This document shows positions 52,409 through 61,470 of a DNA stretch of 64,000 nucleotides, piece by piece (the stretch's first letter is position 1; each line of letters begins with the position of its first letter). Below the pieces are notes generated by a model that made no database searches, was not told the origin of the DNA, and saw only the letters and a list, made by a program, of their open reading frames with translations. Both the position numbers and the translations under genes were made by a program. The DNA comes from Flavobacterium sp. ENC (GTDB lineage Bacteria > Bacteroidota > Bacteroidia > Flavobacteriales > Flavobacteriaceae). The stretch spans positions 372,001-436,000 of the forward strand of contig NZ_JAJMOY010000001.1 of assembly GCF_020991415.1 (NCBI RefSeq), in the 5' to 3' direction.

Positions 52409-53539
52409 ATGAAATTAGACAGAAAAGAAATTCTTAAAGCTCTAGAAACAATCACTATAGCCGGAGAAGGAAAAAATATGGTTGAAAGTGGCGCTGTTGC
52501 CAATGTAATTACTTTTGGTGATGAAGTTGTGGTAGATTTAGTACTTCACACTCCTGCTATGCACATTAAAAAAAGAGCAGAAGACGATATCAGGAAAACC
52601 ATTCACGAACTGGTGTCTCCTGAAGCAAAAATTAAAGTAAATATTAAAGTGGAAACTCCGGAGAAAAACGAAATTAAAGGTCGTGCAATTCCGGGAATCA
52701 AAAATATAATCGCCGTTGCATCCGGTAAAGGTGGTGTAGGAAAATCTACTGTTACGGCCAATCTTGCGGTAACACTGGCAAAAATGGGATTTGCAGTGGG
52801 TATTCTTGATGCTGATATTTACGGTCCGTCGATGCCAATTATGTTTGATGTTGAGAATGAAAAACCAATTTCTATTACCGTTGACGGAAAATCGAAAATG
52901 AAACCGGTTGAAAGCTACGAAATAAAAATACTTTCTATCGGATTCTTTACCGCTCCGAGTCAGGCCGTTATCTGGAGAGGTCCAATGGCTTCAAAAGCAC
53001 TAAACCAAATGATTTTTGATGCAGACTGGGGAGAATTGGATTTTATGTTAATCGATTTACCTCCGGGGACAGGAGACATACACCTTTCGATCATGCAATC
53101 GTTACCAATTACAGGAGCAGTAGTCGTAAGTACGCCTCAGGCTGTTGCCCTTGCTGATGCCAAAAAAGGGGTTGCCATGTTTATGCAGGACAACATCAAT
53201 GTTCCTGTTTTGGGGATCATAGAAAATATGGCGTACTTTACACCGGAAGAATTACCTGATAATAAATATTACATTTTTGGACAAGAAGGGGCCAAAAACC
53301 TGGCAGAAGATTTAGATGTTCCTTTTCTTGGAGAAGTGCCAATTGTACAGTCTATCCGTGAAGCGGGAGATTATGGCCGCCCGGCAGCTTTGCAGACAGC
53401 TTCGGTAATCGAAACTGTTTTTGAAGAAATTACCCGAAATGTGGTACAGGAAGTAGTAAACAGAAATGATAGCTTACCCGCTACCGAAGCCATTAAAATT
53501 ACAACTATGGCAGGTTGTTCAGCAGTTAAAAAAAATTAG
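52409..53539 (+). CDS. mrp: Mrp/ApbC-type Fe-S cluster carrier ATPase
   Basis: 376 residues. A MIP18/DUF59-type N-terminal domain (about 1-90) is joined to a MinD-like P-loop ATPase: deviant Walker A GKGGVGKST near 111, DADIYGPSMP, and LIDLPPGTGD. These proteins carry Fe-S clusters to target apoproteins. The next gene encodes an Nfu domain and a ferredoxin is 1.1 kb on, so this is a small Fe-S neighbourhood. The usual C-terminal CxxC is not evident; only one Cys (TMAGCSAVKKN) is near the end. Confidence 0.92.
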   Translation: MKLDRKEILKALETITIAGEGKNMVESGAVANVITFGDEVVVDLVLHTPAMHIKKRAEDDIRKTIHELVSPEAKIKVNIKVETPEKNEIKGRAIPGIKNIIAVASGKGGVGKSTVTANLAVTLAKMGFAVGILDADIYGPSMPIMFDVENEKPISITVDGKSKMKPVESYEIKILSIGFFTAPSQAVIWRGPMASKALNQMIFDADWGELDFMLIDLPPGTGDIHLSIMQSLPITGAVVVSTPQAVALADAKKGVAMFMQDNINVPVLGIIENMAYFTPEELPDNKYYIFGQEGAKNLAEDLDVPFLGEVPIVQSIREAGDYGRPAALQTASVIETVFEEITRNVVQEVVNRNDSLPATEAIKITTMAGCSAVKKN

Positions 53540-53645
53540 ATAATGAGATAATTGGATAATTAGATAATGCTGTTTTGAAAATTTAAATTTCACAGATAAC
53601 ACATTTTCTAATTCTCTAATTCTCTAATTGACACATCAAAATATT

Positions 53646-53885
53646 ATGACAACAGAAGAATTAACAAGCAACGTATTACTGGCTCTGGACGAAATCAGGC
53701 CTTTTTTAAATTCTGACGGAGGAGACATTACACTCATTTCTATTGACGATGACAAACATGTTAAAGTTCGTCTTGAAGGGGCATGCATTAGCTGTAGTGT
53801 AAACCAGATGACTCTAAAAGCAGGCGTTGAAACCACGATAAAAAAATATGCACCGCAGATTGAAACTGTAGTAAATATCATGTAA
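53646..53885 (+). CDS. Nfu-type Fe-S scaffold protein
   Basis: 79 residues from ATG 53646 (MTTEELTSNV); the TTG at 53628 is not needed. It is a stand-alone NifU C-terminal domain: IRPFLNSDGGDITLISID, then the cluster-binding CISC in GACISCSVNQMTLKAGVE. It binds a 4Fe-4S cluster as a dimer. It follows mrp by about 105 nt, with a short AT-rich repeat in between. Confidence 0.93.
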   Translation: MTTEELTSNVLLALDEIRPFLNSDGGDITLISIDDDKHVKVRLEGACISCSVNQMTLKAGVETTIKKYAPQIETVVNIM

Positions 53886-54041
53886 TAAAAAAGATATTTT
53901 TGTGCATGTTTCTGCGTAGTATAATTAACAAGAATAATAGGCCTTAAGGTGTTTTTAGTGGTAAAATCAAAAAAAACATTCATAAAAATACTTGTTTTTG
54001 CGATTTTAACAAAAAATAATATAAAGTTTTAAGAGATTATA

Positions 54042-54074
54042 TTGCTTTATTATTACAGAATTAACTTAAATTTG
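54042..54074 (+). promoter_or_regulatory. Promoter of the secreted protein at 54099
   Basis: TTG (54042-54044), 22 nt, TAAATTTG (54067-54074). Transcription would begin near 54081, about 18 nt before the ATG. Confidence 0.6.
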
Positions 54075-54098
54075 TGACGAACCCTTAAGCCATGATCT

Positions 54099-54584
54099 AT
54101 GAGAAATTTTTACACTTTAATTTTATTATTATTTTTTGTTTCCGCGAACTATGCGCAACAAAGTTCCAAAACCCTAGTGGTTGATAAAGCCTGGGTAAAT
54201 GAGTCTGAAGAATGGTCTGATTTTACTTATGCAGGACAAATTGTATTTTCGACAAATCCAAGTGCAGAAGAAGGATCATTGAGAATTGGTAATTACGATT
54301 TTTTATATGATTTCTGCGAGGGAAAAGCTAAATTTGCGAATAAAGCAACCTATAGCGCAGCTGAATTTGCACACCCAAGAAAACTTTCTGTAACAACAGA
54401 TAAACAAGGAGTTGTCAATTCAACTTATGAAGGGACTTTAATTTTTCAGTCTGACAGAGATTATTACTCCGTAATTGCGGTAGTGACCTTGTTAGAAAAA
54501 GAAGGAACGATGCTGGGTGTAAAAATGCATTTAAAAGATAACGACAGAAGAGAATATGCTTTTAGTTTAAAACCTAACAGTTAA
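54099..54584 (+). CDS. Secreted protein of unknown function
   Basis: 161 residues with a clear signal peptide (FYTLILLLFFVSANYAQ). The mature part is beta-rich (WSDFTYAGQIVFSTN, LRIGNYDFLYDFCEGKAKF, YYSVIAVVTLLEK, LGVKMHLKDNDRREYAFSL) and looks like a single small barrel or sandwich. I do not recognise a family. It is driven by its own promoter and lies 58 nt before the ferredoxin gene. Confidence 0.65.
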   Translation: MRNFYTLILLLFFVSANYAQQSSKTLVVDKAWVNESEEWSDFTYAGQIVFSTNPSAEEGSLRIGNYDFLYDFCEGKAKFANKATYSAAEFAHPRKLSVTTDKQGVVNSTYEGTLIFQSDRDYYSVIAVVTLLEKEGTMLGVKMHLKDNDRREYAFSLKPNS

Positions 54585-54642
54585 TTAAAGACAAAGGGTT
54601 TGTTCACGTTTTCAAATCCTCAAAAAAATTCCAACAATTAAA

Positions 54643-54960
54643 ATGGATGTATTAATAAAGATCAAAGATCGAGAAGGAGTTATACACGAATTACAGGCTC
54701 CAACTGATATGGCAATGAATATAATGGAGTTATGCAAAGCATACGAACTTCCTGTTGAAGGAACCTGCGGAGGAATGGCAATGTGTGCTTCCTGCCAGTG
54801 TTATGTTCTGAATGATGTTGCATTGCCGGAAATGGGAGATGAAGAAGAAGCCATGCTGTCGGAAGCGTTTTATGTTAAATCTAATAGCCGCCTAGGCTGT
54901 CAGATCCCAATTACAACAGAATTAGAAGGGCTGGAATTAGAACTGGCACCGGAATATTAA
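54643..54960 (+). CDS. 2Fe-2S ferredoxin
   Basis: 105 residues, plant/adrenodoxin type. Cluster ligands follow C-x5-C-x2-C in GTCGGMAMCASCQ with the fourth Cys in LGCQIPI (about residue 85). AELPEMGDEEEAML-like acidic helices fit electron-partner docking. It is probably the electron donor for Fe-S or oxygenase chemistry. Two hairpins follow, the first a strong terminator. Confidence 0.93.
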   Translation: MDVLIKIKDREGVIHELQAPTDMAMNIMELCKAYELPVEGTCGGMAMCASCQCYVLNDVALPEMGDEEEAMLSEAFYVKSNSRLGCQIPITTELEGLELELAPEY

Positions 54961-54981
54961 ATACTAAATTACAATATTTTA

Positions 54982-55030
54982 AAATTCCAAATTCCAATAG
55001 TACCGGGTGTGCTATTGGAATTTGGAATTT
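54982..55030 (+). terminator. Terminator of the ferredoxin gene
   Basis: A perfect 19-bp stem (AAATTCCAAATTCCAATAG with its complement) around an 11-nt loop, followed by TTTT. Confidence 0.8.
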
Positions 55031-55041
55031 TTTATGCATTT

Positions 55042-55074
55042 AAACCCGACAGGTTTTAAAAACCTGTCGGGTTT
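55042..55074. terminator. Palindrome identical in core to that at 28482
   Basis: AAACCCGACAGGTTTT with AAAACCTGTCGGGTTT. It shares the CCCGACAGG...CCTGTCGGG core with 28482-28514. It sits between convergent genes. Confidence 0.7.
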
Positions 55075-55094
55075 CATTCTTCAATTTATTTTAC

Positions 55095-55131
55095 AAAAAA
55101 ACCGCAATTACATTACTGCAATTACGGTTTT
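55095..55131 (-). terminator. Terminator of asd
   Basis: On the minus strand AAAACCGTAATTGC and GTAATTGCGGTTTT form a stem with two central mismatches, then TTTTTTGT follows. Confidence 0.6.
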
Positions 55132-55163
55132 CTCTTTATAACAATTTTCTTTAATCTCCGGTT

Positions 55164-56153
55164 TTACACCAAACCTGCTGCTATTAAATATTCAGCGATT
55201 TGAATCGTGTTTGTCGCGGCACCTTTTCTAAGGTTATCGGCAACAATCCACATGTTTAGGGTGTTTTCCTGGCTTTCGTCACGACGGATTCTTCCAACAA
55301 AAACATCATTTTTTCCTTCAGCATACAGAGGCATTGGATATGTAAAAGTATCTAAATTATCCTGAACGGTTACGCCATCGGTATGGTGTAAAATTTCACG
55401 TACTTCGTTTACATCAAAATCATTGGTGAACTCAACGTTTACAGCCTCACTGTGACCGCCAACCACCGGAACACGCACCGCAGTGGCCGTAACCCTGATC
55501 GTATTGTCCCCAAGGATTTTTTGAGTCTCACGAACTAATTTCATTTCTTCTTTCGTGTATCCGTTATCTTCAAAACTGTCGCAATGTGGAATCGCATTTC
55601 TGTGAATTGGATATTTATACGCCATTTCTCCCTGAATTCCTGCATACTCATTTTCTAATTGTCTTACCGCTTTTACGCCTGTTCCGGTGATCGACTGGTA
55701 CGTAGAAACAATAATTCTTCTGATGTTGTATTTTTTATGCAAAGGCGCTAATGCCAGCACCATCTGAATCGTAGAACAGTTGGGATTGGCAATAATTTTA
55801 TCTTCCTTTGTTAATATTGATGCATTGATTTCAGGAACAATCAGTTTTTTGGTCGGATCCATTCTCCAGGCAGAAGAATTATCGATTACTGTAGTTCCCG
55901 CAGCTGCAAATTTTGGTGCCCATTCTAATGAAGTGTCCCCTCCTGCAGAAAAAACCGCAATATCGGCTTTCATGTCAACAGCAGTTTGCAATCCTACAAC
56001 TTTATATTTTTGACCTTTATATTCAATTTCTTTTCCAACTGACCTCTCAGAAGCAACGGGAATCAATTCTGTAACGGGAAAATTTCTTTCCGCTAAAACT
56101 TTCAGCATTACTTCGCCAACCATACCAGTGGCACCTACAACCGCTATTCTCAT
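55164..56153 (-). CDS. asd: Aspartate-semialdehyde dehydrogenase
   Basis: 329 residues. Reduces aspartyl phosphate with NADPH to aspartate semialdehyde, the branch point to lysine/DAP, threonine and methionine. NADP fold GATGMVGEVML at the N-terminus, catalytic Cys in IANPNCSTIQMV (near 130), YQSITGTGVKAV, the substrate Arg/His region ATAVRVPVVGGHSEAVNVEF. Intact. A near-ideal promoter lies just upstream and a terminator downstream. Confidence 0.96.
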   Translation of the reverse strand: MRIAVVGATGMVGEVMLKVLAERNFPVTELIPVASERSVGKEIEYKGQKYKVVGLQTAVDMKADIAVFSAGGDTSLEWAPKFAAAGTTVIDNSSAWRMDPTKKLIVPEINASILTKEDKIIANPNCSTIQMVLALAPLHKKYNIRRIIVSTYQSITGTGVKAVRQLENEYAGIQGEMAYKYPIHRNAIPHCDSFEDNGYTKEEMKLVRETQKILGDNTIRVTATAVRVPVVGGHSEAVNVEFTNDFDVNEVREILHHTDGVTVQDNLDTFTYPMPLYAEGKNDVFVGRIRRDESQENTLNMWIVADNLRKGAATNTIQIAEYLIAAGLV

Positions 56154-56191
56154 TTTTATATTTTTAGTATGAATTAATCTAAATTACAACG

Positions 56192-56221
56192 CAAAAGTAT
56201 ACATAATAAAAATCAAAACAA
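56192..56221 (-). promoter_or_regulatory. Promoter of asd
   Basis: On the minus strand TTG (56221-56219), 19 nt, TACTTTTG (56199-56192). Exact match with ideal spacing; leader about 32 nt. Confidence 0.72.
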
Positions 56222-56265
56222 GGCGATTCACAAAAAATAACAAAATGTTACAAAAAAAACAAAAG

Positions 56266-56295
56266 CAAAAAAACCGCCTCAATCAAGAAGCGGTT
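56266..56295 (-). terminator. Terminator of mscL
   Basis: AACCGC and GCGGTT with a 12-nt loop, followed on the minus strand by TTTTTTT, 30 nt past the mscL stop. Confidence 0.65.
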
Positions 56296-56326
56296 AAGTT
56301 AGACTTAGTGTAGCGGTATATGGTAA

Positions 56327-56707
56327 TTATTGTTTATTTTTCAAAAGATCTCTGATCTGGATCAGTAACTCTTCCTGAGTCGGGCCAGCCGGTGGCGGTG
56401 GCGGAACGTCTTTCTTTTTAAGATTATTTATTCCTTTAATAATTAAGAATAAAACAAAGGCAACAATAACAAAGTTAATGACTGCCGAAAGAAACAAACC
56501 ATATTTGACTCCTCCAAATGCCGTCAGCTCTTCGATAGTAGACAAATGAGCCGCATCTAATGCCGGTTTTAGTAACAATGGTGTAATAACATTCTCAATT
56601 AATGAGCTTACAATTTTTCCAAAAGCAGCTCCAATTATAACCCCGACAGCCAAATCGACTACGTTGCCTTTCATTGCAAATTCCTTAAATTCTGAAAATA
56701 TTCCCAT
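56327..56707 (-). CDS. mscL: Large-conductance mechanosensitive channel
   Basis: 126 residues, two membrane helices. Start FKEFAMKGNVVDLAVGVIIG and pore helix GAAFGKIVSSLIENVITPLL are the family signature; the second helix is FLSAVINFVIVAFVLFLIIK. It has a Pro-rich spacer (PPPPPAGP) before the C-terminal helix bundle (TQEELLIQIRDLLK). It opens under membrane tension to release solutes on hypo-osmotic shock. Confidence 0.95.
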   Translation of the reverse strand: MGIFSEFKEFAMKGNVVDLAVGVIIGAAFGKIVSSLIENVITPLLLKPALDAAHLSTIEELTAFGGVKYGLFLSAVINFVIVAFVLFLIIKGINNLKKKDVPPPPPAGPTQEELLIQIRDLLKNKQ

Positions 56708-56775
56708 GATTCTCTCTTTAGTTTAATAATTAATTGATATCGAAAATACGTAATTTTCTCTAAAGTTCCTGAAAT

Positions 56776-59244
56776 CTACCTGAAAAAAACGCGCTTTACC
56801 CGTTGCGAAATACTCGTCAGAATCTCATACGGTATGGTTTTTAAAGCGTCTGCAATCTCTGTTACAGTTGGATTTTCGCCAAAGATAACAACGGAATCTC
56901 CTTCTTTACAATCTATTTCACTTACATCAACCATCAGCATATCCATGCAGATACTGCCGACGATGGGTGCTTTTTGGTTTTTAATATTGATGTAGCCCAC
57001 CTGATTTCCCCACAATCTCGAAATGCCATCGGCATAACCAATCGGGATCGTTGCAATTTTTGTTTCTTTCTCTGCCATAAAACGACGGCCGTAGCCCACG
57101 CTGTCTCCTGCCGGGATGGTACGAACCTGTGAAATAATTGATTTTAAAGTTCCCACATTTTCGAGGTATTTCTGCTCCAGAGGATCATTTGAAACACCGT
57201 ATAAACCAATTCCAAGACGTACCATATTATATTGCGCTTCCGGAAAATTGCTGATTCCGGATGTATTGAGGATATGACGGATCGGATTGATGCCTAATTC
57301 TTTTATTAATTCAGAAGATAATTTTTCAAATAAATTGATCTGGGAAATTACAAAATCATAATGATTCATATCATCGCTTGTTGCCAGATGTGATAAAACA
57401 CTCTGAACTTTGACGGTTGTATTTCCTTTTAAAGTGGCAATTAATTCCCCAATAGTATTTTCTTCAAAACCCAAACGGTGCATTCCTGTATCAAGTTTTA
57501 TATGAATCGGATAATCTTTCAGATTCTTTTCGCGGGCAATCTTCAGAAAAGCATTTAATCCTTTTACACTGTAAATTTCCGGTTCCAGCTGGTATTGAAT
57601 AATGGACGGGAAGCTTGTCGATTCCGGGTTCAAAACCATAATCGGCAATTGGATGCCGCCACTTTTGAGCGAAATTCCTTCATCGGCGAAAGCTACACCC
57701 AAGTAATCTACTTTGTGATATTCTAATAATTTTGCAATTTCCAAACCTCCGTTCCCATAGCCAAAAGCCTTCACCATTACCATCATTTTTACATTTGACG
57801 CTAATTTGGCTTTAAAGAAATTCAGGTTATGACTGATGGAATTGAGATTGATTTCGAGAATTGTTTCGTGTGTTTTCTCTTCGAGTAAAGTTACAATCTC
57901 TTCAAACTGAAAAGACCTTGCCCCTTTTATCAGAATGGTTTCATTGGCAAAGTTCAGGCTTTCAAAACCGGAGATAAAATCGGCTGTGGTCTCAAACATT
58001 ATAGCATTTGAAAATTTATCTGCGAAGGACGAAATCGTCTTTCCTATACCTATAATACGGTTTACTTTATTGTCTGCGATCAATTGCGCAACTTTGGAAT
58101 ATAATTCTTCATTTGAAAATCCGCTCTGAAAAATATCCGATAAGATTACCGTTTTCGAAGCGTTCTTTTTCTGGCTTTCCAGAAAGTCCAAAGCAATTTT
58201 GAGGGATTGAAAATCGGAACTGTAACTATCGTCAATAATACTGCAATTATTAATTCCGTTTTTTACTTCAAGGCGCATTTCTACCGGATACAGCAGCTGC
58301 ATTCGGTTTTGAATCGTTGCGGAGTCGTATTTGAAATACAGCAAAACCAACAAACAGGAAACCACATTTTCTATTGAAGCAGAATCCTGAAAAGGAATTT
58401 CTAAATCAAAAATCCCGTTTTGATATTGATACTGAATAAGGGTGGTATCGTCTTTACTTTCTTTTTTAAGAATTAAAACATCCGCGGTTTTATCCGTGAA
58501 ACTCCACGAAAAAAGTACCCTGCCTTTTAATTGGTTTTCTTTCGAAAAAGAAGCCAGACATGCGTCAACAAGTTCATTTTTCTGATAGATAATTACTGTG
58601 GCTCTTTTGAAAAGCTGGAGTTTCTCGTTTATTTTCTGTTCCAAACTCTCAAACCCTTCATCGTGGGCGGATCCAATATTGGTTAAAACGCCAATATTTG
58701 GCTTGATGATCTGCTCCAGATGGGTCATTTCGTTAACCATCGAAATTCCGGCTTCAAAAATACCAAGGTTGTGTTTTTCATTAATGGCAATTACCGATAA
58801 GGGAACTCCCACCTGAGAGTTGTAACTTTTAGGGCTTCTAATAATATTGTAATCAGGACTCAGTAAAAAATTAAGCCATTCTTTTACGATCGTTTTGCCG
58901 TTACTTCCAGTTAGTCCGATAACAGGAAAATGAAATAAATCCCTGTAATACGCCGCAAATTGCTGTAGTGCAGTCAGGCTATTTTCGACCAGCAGGAAAT
59001 TGGCTTTTCCCTTTGCCTCTTCAGGAATATACTGCACCACGAAATTCTGAACGCCTTTTTCAATAAGTTCCCGAATATACAAATGAGCATCATTGTTTAT
59101 GCCGGACAGGGCAATAAACAAAGTTTTTGATCCGTTTTGTAAAGAACGGCTGTCGATCGAAACGTGATCTACAAAAGTATCTGTATTGAAACCAATCCAT
59201 TCGGCCTGAAGAACAGGAATGAGGTTTTTTAAGTCTATGCTCAT
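56776..59244 (-). CDS. murF-alr: Bifunctional MurF ligase / alanine racemase
   Basis: 822 residues joining two cell-wall enzymes. The N-terminal MurF half (about 1-440) adds D-Ala-D-Ala to UDP-MurNAc-tripeptide, with the ATP loop GLTGSNGKT near 112. The C-terminal Alr half (about 455-822) makes D-alanine, with the PLP lysine in MVMVKAFGYGNGG and later SHLATSD and GYGRRF, and it ends ISQRVKRVFF. The MurF-Alr fusion is known and widespread in this phylum, where it may channel D-Ala use. A TAAATTTG -7 element lies 17 nt upstream of the start. Confidence 0.95.
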   Translation of the reverse strand: MSIDLKNLIPVLQAEWIGFNTDTFVDHVSIDSRSLQNGSKTLFIALSGINNDAHLYIRELIEKGVQNFVVQYIPEEAKGKANFLLVENSLTALQQFAAYYRDLFHFPVIGLTGSNGKTIVKEWLNFLLSPDYNIIRSPKSYNSQVGVPLSVIAINEKHNLGIFEAGISMVNEMTHLEQIIKPNIGVLTNIGSAHDEGFESLEQKINEKLQLFKRATVIIYQKNELVDACLASFSKENQLKGRVLFSWSFTDKTADVLILKKESKDDTTLIQYQYQNGIFDLEIPFQDSASIENVVSCLLVLLYFKYDSATIQNRMQLLYPVEMRLEVKNGINNCSIIDDSYSSDFQSLKIALDFLESQKKNASKTVILSDIFQSGFSNEELYSKVAQLIADNKVNRIIGIGKTISSFADKFSNAIMFETTADFISGFESLNFANETILIKGARSFQFEEIVTLLEEKTHETILEINLNSISHNLNFFKAKLASNVKMMVMVKAFGYGNGGLEIAKLLEYHKVDYLGVAFADEGISLKSGGIQLPIMVLNPESTSFPSIIQYQLEPEIYSVKGLNAFLKIAREKNLKDYPIHIKLDTGMHRLGFEENTIGELIATLKGNTTVKVQSVLSHLATSDDMNHYDFVISQINLFEKLSSELIKELGINPIRHILNTSGISNFPEAQYNMVRLGIGLYGVSNDPLEQKYLENVGTLKSIISQVRTIPAGDSVGYGRRFMAEKETKIATIPIGYADGISRLWGNQVGYINIKNQKAPIVGSICMDMLMVDVSEIDCKEGDSVVIFGENPTVTEIADALKTIPYEILTSISQRVKRVFFR

Positions 59245-59260
59245 TTAAAAATCTTTTTGT

Positions 59261-59268
59261 CAAATTTA
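59261..59268 (-). promoter_or_regulatory. -7 element of murF-alr
   Basis: TAAATTTG on the minus strand, 17 nt before the ATG; no good TTG partner found at standard spacing. Confidence 0.4.
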
Positions 59269-59396
59269 AAACATTAAAGACAGAAAAGAGTTGTGATTTT
59301 CTTAAAAATACCGGGGTGAATTGCAGCAAAAAACTGCACTAAAATAATTTGATTTGTGAAAACGTATCAAATTCGCAGCAAAAAACTTTATTTTAT

Positions 59397-59404
59397 TATA
59401 TTTG
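59397..59404 (+). promoter_or_regulatory. -7 element of the membrane protein at 59429
   Basis: TATATTTG matches TAnnTTTG and overlaps the TTG at 59402 that would give the longest frame, so translation must begin at TTG 59429. Confidence 0.45.
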
Positions 59405-59428
59405 TTTAACACCTCAAATTACCCGGTT

Positions 59429-60034
59429 TTGAAAAAAATACTGCCCCTATTCTCTTATATTCTGCATCCGGTTTTTATATCGGTCTATGCCACTTTGTTT
59501 TATCTGTACTGCAAAGAGGATGTTTTTACGAACAGGGAAAAATATTATGTTTTATTTCAAATCCTGATTATAACCGTTTTGGTACCCGTATTGTTTTTCC
59601 TGTTACTTCGCTCCACCGGACATGTAAAATCCGTGATGGTGCCTGACACTTCACAGCGCAAAATTCCGCTTATTTTACAATGTTTTTTATACATTTTACT
59701 GGTTAAGAGAAGTATTGTCATCACCCGTTATCCGGAACTTCATTTCTTTTTTCTTGGCGCCTTGTTCAGTACCATTTTAGCACTGGTGCTTTCCCTGTTT
59801 AAGATAAAAGCAAGCCTTCATATGCTGGCGATTAGCGGACTAACTGTTTTTATTATAGGCTTAAACATTCACCTGCAAATGCAAAATCCTTATTGGACGG
59901 CTCTGGCAGTAGTATTAACAGGTATAGTAGCATCGTCACGTCTGGAAATGGAAGCTCATACCAATACAGAATTGCTTATTGGTCTTTTAGCCGGAAGTCT
60001 TCCTCAGATTTTATTCCTGTCTTTGTGGCTATAG
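59429..60034 (+). CDS. Polytopic membrane protein, possibly PAP2-like
   Basis: 201 residues from TTG 59429 (KKILPLFSYILHPVFISVYA). About six membrane helices. The early FSYILHPVFI and the late helices (HMLAISGLTVFIIGLNI and LAVVLTGIVASSRLEMEAHT) recall the C-terminal helices of PAP2-type phosphatases, but the full set of PAP2 catalytic residues is not evident, so no enzyme role is claimed. Its end overlaps the convergent barrel gene by 6 nt. Confidence 0.65.
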   Translation: MKKILPLFSYILHPVFISVYATLFYLYCKEDVFTNREKYYVLFQILIITVLVPVLFFLLLRSTGHVKSVMVPDTSQRKIPLILQCFLYILLVKRSIVITRYPELHFFFLGALFSTILALVLSLFKIKASLHMLAISGLTVFIIGLNIHLQMQNPYWTALAVVLTGIVASSRLEMEAHTNTELLIGLLAGSLPQILFLSLWL

Positions 60035-60736
60035 AATGTAGAAAATCAAACCGGCATTGATGGTCTGAATGTTTACATTCTGACCTGAAATCGTTTTGAC
60101 TGATGATTTAAATAAAGGATTTAATCCGTAATAGATATAAACATTCCAGGTATTATAACCTGCTGCAAGATAAGTACCGTATTGCAGTTTATTGATATCG
60201 GGATTATTGCTGACCTTATACGTCGTCTCCCCATCATCTACAGCAGATTTGGTAGAGAATGCATAACTGACTTTAAGTCCTCCGTAAACTCTCCAGAACT
60301 TATAACTTTCATAAGTTGAATTTCTCCAGCGGAATTCAATCGGAAGATCTATTAAATATTGTCTGTATCGATTGGAAACAATTTCATTATAATCATTTAC
60401 ACCATATACCAGCTTTCCCTGCCCATCTTTGGAAATCGTAAAATTCTGAAAGAAATTCTGATAACTTAAACCAAGACCTGTAGCAACGGCAAGGGTTCTT
60501 TTTTTGTTAATGGGCATATCACGCAAAAAACCGCCCGACAGTCCCACAGAAAATTTATCCTGCTTCAGTCCCGGAGGAATATTCACAAAAAGATTATAGG
60601 TTACAGAAAAGTAAAACTGATCTTCACGGTACAACGAATCGATTTTAACGATTGGCTCTATTTTAGGTTTTGTTTCTTCCTGCGAAAAAACAGTAAAAAA
60701 CGAGACTAAAAATAAACAGCTAAAAAGTAATCTCAT
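60029..60736 (-). CDS. Outer-membrane beta-barrel protein (PorT-like)
   Basis: 235 residues from ATG 60736, which opens a signal peptide (MRLLFSCLFLVSFFTVFSQ); the extension to 60766 does not. The mature part alternates strands as in small PF13568-type barrels: FYFSVTYNLFVNIPP, LAVATGLGLSYQNFF, LIDLPIEFRWRNS, and the last strand INAGLIFYIL ending in an aromatic-containing C-terminus. This is the class that includes PorT of the type IX secretion system. The length fits, but orthology is not shown by the sequence alone. Confidence 0.7.
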   Translation of the reverse strand: MRLLFSCLFLVSFFTVFSQEETKPKIEPIVKIDSLYREDQFYFSVTYNLFVNIPPGLKQDKFSVGLSGGFLRDMPINKKRTLAVATGLGLSYQNFFQNFTISKDGQGKLVYGVNDYNEIVSNRYRQYLIDLPIEFRWRNSTYESYKFWRVYGGLKVSYAFSTKSAVDDGETTYKVSNNPDINKLQYGTYLAAGYNTWNVYIYYGLNPLFKSSVKTISGQNVNIQTINAGLIFYIL

Positions 60737-60944
60737 ATCGTATTTTGATTTTAAAGAGTTTTTCAAGTAAACGTTTTTTGGAGATGATTTATTTCACTTA
60801 CAAATATAATATAATGCCGGCTCAGGAGAAGATTAGAAAGCAATTATTCTCTTTTTCTGTAAAAATAAACCGATTTGCCGAATTAATTTTAATAAATCAA
60901 CAACAGAATTTAAAAAAAACGATCCATTTTCGACTGCTCTTTTA

Positions 60945-60952
60945 TACCTTTG
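60945..60952 (+). promoter_or_regulatory. -7 element abutting the small His-rich gene
   Basis: TACCTTTG ends 6 nt before the ATG at 60959. If used, the transcript would be leaderless or nearly so. Confidence 0.4.
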
Positions 60953-60958
60953 TCTGGC

Positions 60959-61312
60959 ATGAAGAAAAAACAGCTCATATTAAGTGTCTCTCTGGCCCTG
61001 ACAGTATTGTTCTCAATATTGTTTCAGTCGATACACAGTTATGAGCATATTGTAAAGCAACTTTCAGAGAAACAATGCCATCACGATTATAGTGATCCAA
61101 GCGGAGAAATCACACATCAGCATCATAATTATGATCTTTGTTATGTATGTCATTTTTCTTTTGGAAGCTATTTGGTTCCGGAGGAATTTTCATTTGACTT
61201 TCATACTTCCCATAAAGAAATACCTTATTTCTTTGCTCTTTCAGAAAAAATATTTCCGTTTTCAGAAAGCGCTTACTTACTTCGTGGTCCCCCGGCCGCT
61301 ATAGTTGCTTAA
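60959..61312 (+). CDS. Small exported His/Cys-rich protein upstream of TonB receptor
   Basis: 117 residues from ATG 60959 (MKKKQLILSVSLALTVLFSI), chosen over the TTG at 60950 that lies in the promoter. One N-terminal hydrophobic segment is followed by a metal-binding-looking stretch: EKQCHHDYSD, HQHHNYDLCYVCHFSF, including CxxCH. The neighbour is a ZnuD-like receptor, so zinc (or copper) binding is a fair guess. The CxxCH could in principle bind haem, but a single weak site beside HQHH favours metal. The family is not recognised. Confidence 0.65.
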   Translation: MKKKQLILSVSLALTVLFSILFQSIHSYEHIVKQLSEKQCHHDYSDPSGEITHQHHNYDLCYVCHFSFGSYLVPEEFSFDFHTSHKEIPYFFALSEKIFPFSESAYLLRGPPAAIVA

Positions 61313-61379
61313 TTTCGAAACATCGAAATAAAATTAAAAATCTTTTAAGTTACATTTCAAAAAAGCATTGGGTTTCCCC

Positions 61380-61398
61380 ATCCTGACAGTCTCAGGAT
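61380..61398 (+). promoter_or_regulatory. Hairpin in the leader of the TonB receptor
   Basis: ATCCTGA, CAGTC, TCAGGAT form a perfect 7-bp stem, 73 nt before the receptor ATG, in the 158-nt gap after the His-rich gene. There is no T-run, so it is not a terminator. A regulator site or RNA element is possible. Confidence 0.35.
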
Positions 61399-61470
61399 CG
61401 GCAGACTTTACTATTATTTTGGTGTTTTATTTTAAAAGAAAAATCCATTTAACTATAGCATCATTTTCAA

